Below, piece by piece: positions 53,323-59,474 of a stretch of 61,625 nucleotides of DNA; the stretch's first letter is position 1; each line of letters starts with the position of its first letter. The stretch spans positions 1 through 61,625 of the forward strand of contig NZ_JABFNS010000039.1 in NCBI RefSeq assembly GCF_013116825.1, in the 5' to 3' direction. The notes under the pieces were generated by a model that saw only the letters and a list, made by a program, of their open reading frames with translations, was not told the DNA's origin and did no database searches. The DNA comes from Myxococcus xanthus (GTDB lineage Bacteria; Myxococcota; Myxococcia; Myxococcales; Myxococcaceae). The position numbers and the translations under genes are program-made.

Positions 53323-54774
53323 TCAGCTCTCCGAGGAACCCTCACCGCCCTTGTTGCCGGAGTCGGACGGTAACGACGTCAGCGCGCTGAACGGCTTGAA
53401 GGTCAGCTCCTTGGGCAGCGAGCTCGCGTCACGCGGCGGACGCTCCTCGCGGGGCGGACGGGGCGGGCGCTCCTCACGCGCGCGCTCCTCGCGGGGCGGA
53501 CGCTCTTCGCGGGGCGGACGCTCCTTGCGGGGCGGGCGCTGGGCCTGCTCCTGCTGCGGGGCGCCCTCGGCCGGGGTGCCCGGCTGCTGCTGCTTCTCCG
53601 CCCGGGCCTTGCGCTTCTCCTCGCGGCCCTTGCGGCGGCCACCGCCCTCCACCGGGGCGCGGCCCCGCGAGGTGGGCGAGGGGCCCTTCCACAGCTGGCG
53701 CTCGTAGGGGCGCACCACGTCCGTCCACTTGTCGTGAGAATCGCGCTGCATGGCCTCCAGCCACGAGGCGATGCGCGCGTCCAGCGACTCCAGCGAGTGG
53801 ATGATCTGCGCTTCCAGCGTCACCGGCGACTTCGGGCTGCCCTGCTGCGCGTCGCCGTGCTGGGAGATGACCAGGTGCGTGAGGTGCTGCTCCAGGAGCG
53901 GCGGGAAGCCGGGGATGGCCAGCGCCTTCTCGCGCAGCTTCTGCGCCGTCAGGACGAGGTTGCCCACCAGCCGGCCCTCGTCGGAGGACTCGGTGGCGTC
54001 CGCCGCCTTCATCACCTGCTGCAGCAGCGCGCCGGCCAGCAGCAGGTCGCGGTCCGCCATGGGGTACTGGTCCGCTACGCGGAGCGCCAGCCGCATCACC
54101 GACAGGATGTGCTCCGCCAGTCCGCCACGCCACGCGTGGTGCGTACCCCGGACGCCCTGGGCCACCGGCAGGCCGGACGCGATCTTCGGGTCGTCCAGGA
54201 AGGCCAGCAGCAGCTGCTTCACGAAGGTGTCGCCGATGCGCTCGGTGACCATCTCCCGGATGAGGCCGGCGGCGCGCGCGCCACCCGGGCCCTCGTTGCC
54301 GCGGGCCTCGCCCTTGTCGGCCTTCTCGGGCTTCTCTGCCTTGGCTTCCGGGGCGGCCTTGGCCTCCGGTGCGGGCTTCGCCTCGACGGCGGGCGGGGCC
54401 GGGGGCGGCTCGAACTCCTTGGGGTCCAGGGGCTCGGGGTCCAGGCGCTCCAGGGTCTCGACGACGACCTGGGTACGGCCGTGGAATTGGATGACGTTGC
54501 CCTGGACGAGCACGAAGTCACCCGGCTGGAAGACGGGCTCGAGCGCGTCGACCTTGTCGAAGATGCGCGCGTCCACCTCGCCACTCTTGTCGACGAGCGT
54601 GGCGGCGACGAACACCTTGCCACTGCGGGCGGTCACCTTCTCCTTCTTGGTGACGCGGAAGACGGTATGGACGCGGTCCTTCTCCCGCAGGTCGGCCGCA
54701 TACACCTTGCGGACGGTCTCCACGGAACCTTCCTGGGCGGGGGGCGCGGACTCGGGCACGTTTTCGTTGGTCAT
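53323..54774 (-). CDS. YhaM-like OB-fold/HD-family protein without the HD dyad
   Basis: The ATG at 54774 gives 483 residues. An OB-fold (about 26-110; VFVAATLVDKSGEVDARIFDKV) precedes an Ala/Pro/Glu/Lys-rich linker. The HD-family domain (about 168-345) has the first His (THHAWRGGLAEHIL, His213 and His222). The second motif, usually LLHDIGK, reads LLQQVMKA (residues 251-257), so the HD dyad is Gln-Gln. The later segment ISQHGDAQQGSPKSPVTLEAQIIHSLESLDARI fits the family. YhaM proteins are 3'-5' exoribonucleases, so nuclease activity is doubtful here. The C-terminal tail (about 360-450) is highly charged with ERPPRE-type repeats and may bind RNA. It is in a minus-strand operon with the RlmI-like gene and the HD-GYP-like gene. 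Confidence 0.8.
   Translation of the reverse strand: MTNENVPESAPPAQEGSVETVRKVYAADLREKDRVHTVFRVTKKEKVTARSGKVFVAATLVDKSGEVDARIFDKVDALEPVFQPGDFVLVQGNVIQFHGRTQVVVETLERLDPEPLDPKEFEPPPAPPAVEAKPAPEAKAAPEAKAEKPEKADKGEARGNEGPGGARAAGLIREMVTERIGDTFVKQLLLAFLDDPKIASGLPVAQGVRGTHHAWRGGLAEHILSVMRLALRVADQYPMADRDLLLAGALLQQVMKAADATESSDEGRLVGNLVLTAQKLREKALAIPGFPPLLEQHLTHLVISQHGDAQQGSPKSPVTLEAQIIHSLESLDARIASWLEAMQRDSHDKWTDVVRPYERQLWKGPSPTSRGRAPVEGGGRRKGREEKRKARAEKQQQPGTPAEGAPQQEQAQRPPRKERPPREERPPREERAREERPPRPPREERPPRDASSLPKELTFKPFSALTSLPSDSGNKGGEGSSES
53415..53545 (-). repeat. Low-complexity coding repeat (ERPPRE units)
   Basis: CGCGGGGCGGACGCTC-type units recur several times. They encode the Pro/Arg/Glu-rich tail of the YhaM-like protein. 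The period is short and the units are in frame, so this is a coding repeat. Confidence 0.7.
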
Positions 54775-54821
54775 TGCGGCGGCGGACACTAGCACTCCAT
54801 CGGCCGCGCGGGTGGATGGCT

Positions 54822-55961
54822 TCAGCTGACTTCCAACGCCATCGCGTGGAGGTGCTCGGCCCCATGGGACCCGGCCAGGGTCGGGTGGTCCGGCGGCAGG
54901 CCCGGGCGGGCCAGCCGGGTGGCGATCCGCGCCTCGCCCTCGCAGGCGGTGGCCACCAGGTCGTCAAAGCCGTCCTGGGGGAGGGGTGGATGGTACCCGG
55001 TGACCATCAACCAGCCACCGTGGCGCGTCCTGCGAAGCGCGTGACGCAGCAACTCCACGAATTCCTCGTCGGTCGCCACGGCCGGTGTGTCCAGGAGAAC
55101 CAGATCGAAGGTGTCTCGCACCGCCCGGAGGGCCTGCAGGGGCCTGCCCGTCTCCACCATCACCCGGCCCAACAGGCCGTTGGCCTCCGCGTTCTCACGT
55201 GCCAGGTCCGCGGCGTCCGCGTCGGCGTCGAAGGCGAGGATGTGCCGGGCCCCGTGCACCCCCGCGTGGACGAAGAGCCCTCCCACGTTGCAGCTGGCGT
55301 CCAGCACGCGCGAGCCCTGGGCCATGCGCGCCACGAAGCGGCGGACCTCGCGCTGGTCATACGCGTAGCCCGTGCCCTGGCCGTACGTGAGGTCCACGGT
55401 GAAGCGGGCCCCCATCTCCAGCAGCCGGCACCAGCGGGGTGGGGTGCCGTACAGGACATGGGGGCGCTGCGTGGGCAGGCCCAGCGCTTTGCGGCGAGGG
55501 GTGTCGTTGCGCAGCAGCACCGCGCCCGCGCCCGCCACCTCCACCAGCGCGCGCGTCAGCTCCTCGAGACGCGCGTCCATGGCACGGGTGAGCGTCTGCA
55601 CCACGAAGTGCGTGTCGTAGCGGTCCACGATGAGGCCGGGCAGGCCGTCCCCGTCATCGTTGACGACGCGGCAGAAGCGCGGGTCGTCCACCAGCCGTGC
55701 CCGCCGCTCGAAGGCGCGGCGGAGATGGCGCGGGATGAGTCCCTCCACCACCTCGTCCGGCTGACCGAGCCGCCGCACCGCGTAGGACGCCTCTAAATCC
55801 ACGTCACCCAGGCCCAGCACCGAGCCGTCCTCGTCCCGAAGCTGTACGGGCTCTCCGGGTTGCGGCGTGCCTTCCATGGAGATGATGTCTTCCCGGCGCA
55901 CCCATGGCGCGCCATGGCGCAGTCGGCGGGCGGCGTCGCGGGACAGATAGGTGCTGAGCAC
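54822..55961 (-). CDS. RlmI-like rRNA/class I methyltransferase with PUA domain
   Basis: 379 residues. The N-terminal PUA-like domain (about 1-75) has the pattern of RlmI (YLSRDAARRLRHGAPWVRREDI). The methyltransferase domain has GQGTGYAYDQREVR, Gly-rich VLDASCNVGG (SAM site) and the acidic FDADADAADLARENAEAN. The motif that is usually DPP is LLDTPA. Family members methylate cytosines in 23S rRNA. It is first in the operon with the YhaM-like and HD-GYP-like genes. The DTP variant may still be active; target unknown. Confidence 0.85.
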   Translation of the reverse strand: MLSTYLSRDAARRLRHGAPWVRREDIISMEGTPQPGEPVQLRDEDGSVLGLGDVDLEASYAVRRLGQPDEVVEGLIPRHLRRAFERRARLVDDPRFCRVVNDDGDGLPGLIVDRYDTHFVVQTLTRAMDARLEELTRALVEVAGAGAVLLRNDTPRRKALGLPTQRPHVLYGTPPRWCRLLEMGARFTVDLTYGQGTGYAYDQREVRRFVARMAQGSRVLDASCNVGGLFVHAGVHGARHILAFDADADAADLARENAEANGLLGRVMVETGRPLQALRAVRDTFDLVLLDTPAVATDEEFVELLRHALRRTRHGGWLMVTGYHPPLPQDGFDDLVATACEGEARIATRLARPGLPPDHPTLAGSHGAEHLHAMALEVS

Positions 55962-56119
55962 GGTGGGTTCTCCTCTCGCGGCGACCCGAGGGCACCGGCG
56001 CCCGGGGCGTACTGCCAGGGAAGAACATGGGGTGCTGGCCTGCGGATGGCTGCCCGTCCCGGAGCGCCACGTCGGGGGGCGGCCGGGCGGGCGGGCCCGT
56101 GCGCCGTCGCCCTGTCGCG

Positions 56120-56488
56120 TCAGCCCCCGCTGGGCGTGCGCTTGAAGGCCTTCGTGGTGACCTGGAAGAGCAGGGTGCTGGCCGCCAACGCCAGGACGAT
56201 GCCGATGCCCCGCAGCCGCAATTCGTCGCGGAACACCAGGGACAGGGCCACCGCGCTCAGCAGCACCACGGCCGCCACGCGAAGCACCTGTCCCCGCTGC
56301 AATGCCCCCGAGCGCGCGGGTTTCGCCCGGGCAAGAACGGGGATGCTCGCCGCCTTGCGCCAGGTGGTGGCGGTCTCCTCTCGGACTTCGTCCTCTGCGT
56401 CCACCAGCCCCTGGACGTAGGCCCGCTCCACATCCAGCAGGCTGGGGTAGACCAGCTCGCCCTCCGGCGTCCGCACGATGTATCCCAT
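56120..56488 (-). CDS. Small membrane protein
   Basis: The ATG at 56488 has a strong GGGAGGAGG site just upstream, so I prefer it to further upstream starts. The 122-residue protein has a soluble N-terminal part (MGYIVRTPEGELVYPSLLDVERAYVQG) and two membrane helices near residues 68-83 and 90-108. A similar N-terminal beta stretch suggests a GYF- or DUF4339-like domain, but that is not certain. It is separated by 22 bases from the FAD protein gene upstream, so it may be co-transcribed. Confidence 0.7.
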   Translation of the reverse strand: MGYIVRTPEGELVYPSLLDVERAYVQGLVDAEDEVREETATTWRKAASIPVLARAKPARSGALQRGQVLRVAAVVLLSAVALSLVFRDELRLRGIGIVLALAASTLLFQVTTKAFKRTPSGG

Positions 56489-56510
56489 GAGCCCTCCTCC
56501 CGGCCGTCCG

Positions 56511-58106
56511 TCAGGACAGTTCGGTGGCAATCTGCTCAGCGACGCGCAATCCATCAACGGCGGACGACACGATGCCGCCCGCGTAGCCGCAGCCCTCGCC
56601 CGCCGGGTAGAGGCCCTTCATGGACACCGACTGCAGGTCCTCGCCGCGGGTGATGCGCACCGGTGAGGACGTGCGGCTCTCGATGCCGATGAGCTTGCCC
56701 TCCTCGCTGATGAAGCCGCGCATCTTCCGCTCGAAGGTGCGCAGGGCCTGCTTCAGTGACTCGGTGAGCCGCTCCGGGAAGAGTTGGTTGAGGTCCGTGT
56801 GCGCCAGGCCGGGACGGTAGCTGGTGCCGCCCGGGTCCTTCTTCACGCGCCCGGCCAGGTAGTCCGGAATCGTCTGGGCCGGCGCGTAGAAGCGGCCTCC
56901 GCCCAGCTCATACGCCTTGCTCTCCCAGTGGCGCTGGAACTCCAGGCCCGCCAGCGGCCCGCGGAAGCCCTCGCGCTCGAAGTCCGCCACGGACACGGAC
57001 ACGACGATGCCCGAGTTGGCGTAGCGCGCGTTGCGCCGCGAGTTGCTCATGCCGTTGGTGCACTGGAGCCCGTCCTGCGTGGGCGTGGGGACCACGATGC
57101 CGCCGGGGCACATGCAGAACGAGAAGACGCCGCGCACCTCGCCGTCCACCTCCAGGTTCTCCGCCAGCTTGTAGTCCGCCGGGGGCAGGCGCGGATTCTT
57201 GGCCGCGTTGCCGTACTGGATGCTGTTGATGAGCGCCTGCGGGTGCTCGGCGCGGAAGCCCAGGGCGAAGGGCTTGGCCTCCACAATCACCCGGCCGTCG
57301 GCGGCGAAGCGCTCGTAGAGCTCGCGCGCGGAGTTGCCGGGGGCCAGGATGACGCGGTTGCTCTCCAGCGTGCGTCCGTCGGACAGCTTCACGCCCGCGA
57401 TGTGGCCGTCCTTGTAGAGCAGGTCGTCCACGCGCGTGCTGAAGTGGACCTCGCAGCCACCGGCGATGAGCTCCTCGCGCAGCTTCGCCACCGCGCCGGG
57501 CAGCAGGTCCGAGCCGATGTGCGGCTTGCCCTCGATGAGGATGTGGTCCGGCGCGCCGTAGCGGGCGAACGCCTCAATGACCTTGCGCACCATGGGGTGG
57601 TTGATGCGCGTGGACAGCTTGCCGTCCGTGTACGCGCCCGCCCCGCCCTCGCCGAAGTTCATGTTGCTTTCGGGGTCCAGCGTCCCGTCGCGCATGAGCT
57701 TCGCCACGTCCTTGCGGCGCGACACCACCTCGCGGCCCCGCTCCAGCAGGATGCTGCGAACGCCGCGCTCCAGCAGGCCCAGCGCGGCGAAGAGCCCCGC
57801 GGGGCCCGTGCCGATGATGATGGGCCACTGCTCCGGCGCCTTCACCGGGCCCGGCGCTTCGGGAGGAGGGGGCGTCTCACCTACGTCCGGTGGCAGCTTC
57901 GCCGGCTTCTTGCCCCGGGCCAGCTCCACCTCCAGCGTGTAGATGTAGCGCGGGCTGCCCTTCTTCCGCGCGTCCAGCACGGAGCGCACCACCCGCACGG
58001 ACGCGAGGTCGGAGCGGGTGACGCCCAACTTCTCCGCGGCGCGCTGACCGAGCAGCTCCTCTGGCTCGTCGAGCCACAGCCCGATGTTGTTCACCCGATA
58101 CGCCAT
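56511..58106 (-). CDS. FAD-dependent dehydrogenase (COG2509-like)
   Basis: Translation from the ATG at 58106 (AGGAG 8 bases upstream) gives 531 residues; the frame is open upstream. It has an N-terminal alpha/beta region, the dinucleotide-binding loop GTGPAG (about 97-102), the conserved NFGEGGAGAYTDGKLSTRI, a cofactor-domain end (VILAPGNSARELYERFA) and a GEGCGYAGGI segment. This fits the uncharacterised FAD-dependent dehydrogenase family COG2509. The substrate is not known. No partner gene is adjacent. Confidence 0.85.
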   Translation of the reverse strand: MAYRVNNIGLWLDEPEELLGQRAAEKLGVTRSDLASVRVVRSVLDARKKGSPRYIYTLEVELARGKKPAKLPPDVGETPPPPEAPGPVKAPEQWPIIIGTGPAGLFAALGLLERGVRSILLERGREVVSRRKDVAKLMRDGTLDPESNMNFGEGGAGAYTDGKLSTRINHPMVRKVIEAFARYGAPDHILIEGKPHIGSDLLPGAVAKLREELIAGGCEVHFSTRVDDLLYKDGHIAGVKLSDGRTLESNRVILAPGNSARELYERFAADGRVIVEAKPFALGFRAEHPQALINSIQYGNAAKNPRLPPADYKLAENLEVDGEVRGVFSFCMCPGGIVVPTPTQDGLQCTNGMSNSRRNARYANSGIVVSVSVADFEREGFRGPLAGLEFQRHWESKAYELGGGRFYAPAQTIPDYLAGRVKKDPGGTSYRPGLAHTDLNQLFPERLTESLKQALRTFERKMRGFISEEGKLIGIESRTSSPVRITRGEDLQSVSMKGLYPAGEGCGYAGGIVSSAVDGLRVAEQIATELS

Positions 58107-58408
58107 CGCATCCGCTCCTGGTGGGGCGCGTATCTCGCCGCCCTGTTGAAAGATTGCAAGCCCTTGAAATCCGGGTGCGAACCCGCTGATGCACCCCCTC
58201 ACGCCAATCCCCCGTACCGCCGAGGACTGCGCAAGCGCGTTCGCACTGCCCTCCAGGGCCGTTCGGGGCCCTGGTCTACTTCAACCCTTGGGAAATGTTG
58301 AGGAATCCGTGAGGAAGAGAACGGCTGGCACGGGGGTTGAAACAGGGCTGTCTCGTGATTAGGCGGCGTCGCTCCTTCCCGGCCGCGTTCTTTATGGAGG
58401 CACTGACC
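58107..58408. promoter_or_regulatory. Divergent intergenic region with a sigma-54-like site
   Basis: 302 bases without a gene separate the FAD gene from a small ORF. On the plus strand TGGCAC-N5-TTGAA (58326-58341) resembles a -24/-12 sigma-54 promoter with the -12 C changed (consensus TTGCA). It lies about 70 bases before the small gene. Confidence 0.4.
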
Positions 58409-58612
58409 TTGAGCACCGATCAAAAGGGCACCCGGATCCTGGCGCGCACGTTCTTCAACCAGCTGCGCGCGAGCGGCTACACCCCGCAGCAGGTGATTGG
58501 CATCGCCACGGAGCTGCTCGAACTGGTGACGACGGACATCAAGGAAGGCGAGAAGGCGACAGCTGTCCAGGCGGCGCAGGAGCAGGCCCCGGAGCGTCGC
58601 CCGCACGCCTGA
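58409..58612 (+). CDS. Small conserved-looking protein, 67 residues
   Basis: I chose the TTG at 58409, which has GGAGG 8 bases upstream. An alternative ATG at 58394 overlaps that GGAGG. The product (MSTDQKGTRILARTFFNQLRASGYTPQ...) is helical, acidic-basic mixed and without a signal or membrane helix. It is followed by a strong intrinsic terminator. I do not recognise the family. It may be a short regulatory or structural protein, possibly controlled by the sigma-54-like site. Confidence 0.6.
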   Translation: MSTDQKGTRILARTFFNQLRASGYTPQQVIGIATELLELVTTDIKEGEKATAVQAAQEQAPERRPHA

Positions 58613-58696
58613 GGTTTTCAGCGGATTCTCCCCGCGGGCGCGCGGGCTCCGGACGGGATTCCGGGGCGCCCGCCCGCGAGAGGCACCGAGGTGGTG

Positions 58697-58730
58697 AAAG
58701 GACCGGCCCTGGCCGGTCTTTTCGTTTTGA
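58697..58730 (+). terminator. Strong intrinsic terminator
   Basis: AAAGGACCGGC-CCTG-GCCGGTCTTTT forms a stem of up to 11 bp (one G-U) with a 4-base loop, followed by TTTTCGTTTT. It is about 85 bases after the small gene and immediately downstream of the minus-strand DgkA-like gene end (58743). Confidence 0.8.
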
Positions 58731-58742
58731 CTGATTGAGAAG

Positions 58743-59396
58743 TCAGGCGCGGGGCGCCCTCTGCTCCCGCCTCCGCTGGTACGCAGCCGCGCCGGCGACA
58801 AAGAGCAGACCCGCGGTGAGGGCGCTGAAGACGCTGCTGGCCGTCTGCGTGGCCTGGAGCGCCATCAGCACGCCGCCCGCGGTGAAGGCGGCCACATCCA
58901 CCCACGCGGGACGGCGCTGCGGCAGCACCAGCACCAGGATGCAGGCCGTCAGCGGCAGGCCCAGCGCCACCTGGCGGACGATGGCGTCGGTGCTCGTGCG
59001 CACCGTGTCCCAGTTGTGCACCAGGATGGCGGCGAAGATGACCACCGTGCCTAGCGCGAGCACCAGCACGCCCGCGGCGGCCGCGTCCTTGGCCAGCCGG
59101 GCCTTCTCGTCGAACTGTTGGACGGCCAGGTCCACCAGGTGCTCCAGCGCGCTGTTGAGGATTTCGGCGAAGAAGATGAGCAGGACGCAGAAGATGAGCG
59201 TCACCTTCTCCGCGAGCCCCAACGCGATGCCGCTGCCCACCAGCCCCACCAGCACGGCGGCGATGAGGTGGATGCGCATGTTGCGCTGGTAGATGACGGT
59301 GTGGATGAGCCCCGCCCACGCGTGACCGAAGGAGGCGAGCAGCCCCGAACCGTGACGGGGGGGGAAGGACGTGGGTGGCCGGGGAGGTGCGTTCAT
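58743..59396 (-). CDS. DgkA-like diacylglycerol/undecaprenol kinase, extended
   Basis: The ATG at 59396 gives 217 residues. The conserved motif EILNSALEHLVDL and the preceding basic/helical stretch (HTVIYQRNMRIHL) match integral-membrane DgkA-type lipid kinases, which phosphorylate diacylglycerol or undecaprenol. Typical enzymes have about 120 residues and three helices. This one has about five or six hydrophobic helices; the extra ones lie after the kinase core (LGLPLTACILVLVL and the following segments). It is divergent from the amidase gene. Confidence 0.85.
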   Translation of the reverse strand: MNAPPRPPTSFPPRHGSGLLASFGHAWAGLIHTVIYQRNMRIHLIAAVLVGLVGSGIALGLAEKVTLIFCVLLIFFAEILNSALEHLVDLAVQQFDEKARLAKDAAAAGVLVLALGTVVIFAAILVHNWDTVRTSTDAIVRQVALGLPLTACILVLVLPQRRPAWVDVAAFTAGGVLMALQATQTASSVFSALTAGLLFVAGAAAYQRRREQRAPRA

Positions 59397-59438
59397 CGAT
59401 GGCGAAAGCGCGGGGGAGGCTAACACCCGCGGGACGGA

Positions 59439-59466
59439 TTGCCCCTTCGTCGTGAAGGGGTATGGT
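59439..59466 (+). promoter_or_regulatory. Candidate promoter of the amidase gene
   Basis: TTGCCC (59439-59444) and TATGGT (59461-59466) have a 16-base spacer. Initiation would fall at or a few bases before the GTG start at 59475, so the transcript could be nearly leaderless. Confidence 0.3.
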
Positions 59467-59474
59467 CCGACCCT

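Noticed and set aside
53415-53545. Repeated CGCGGGGCGGACGCTC units that look CRISPR-like
   Set aside because: The units are short, adjacent, in frame and encode a charged low-complexity tail. There are no spacers.
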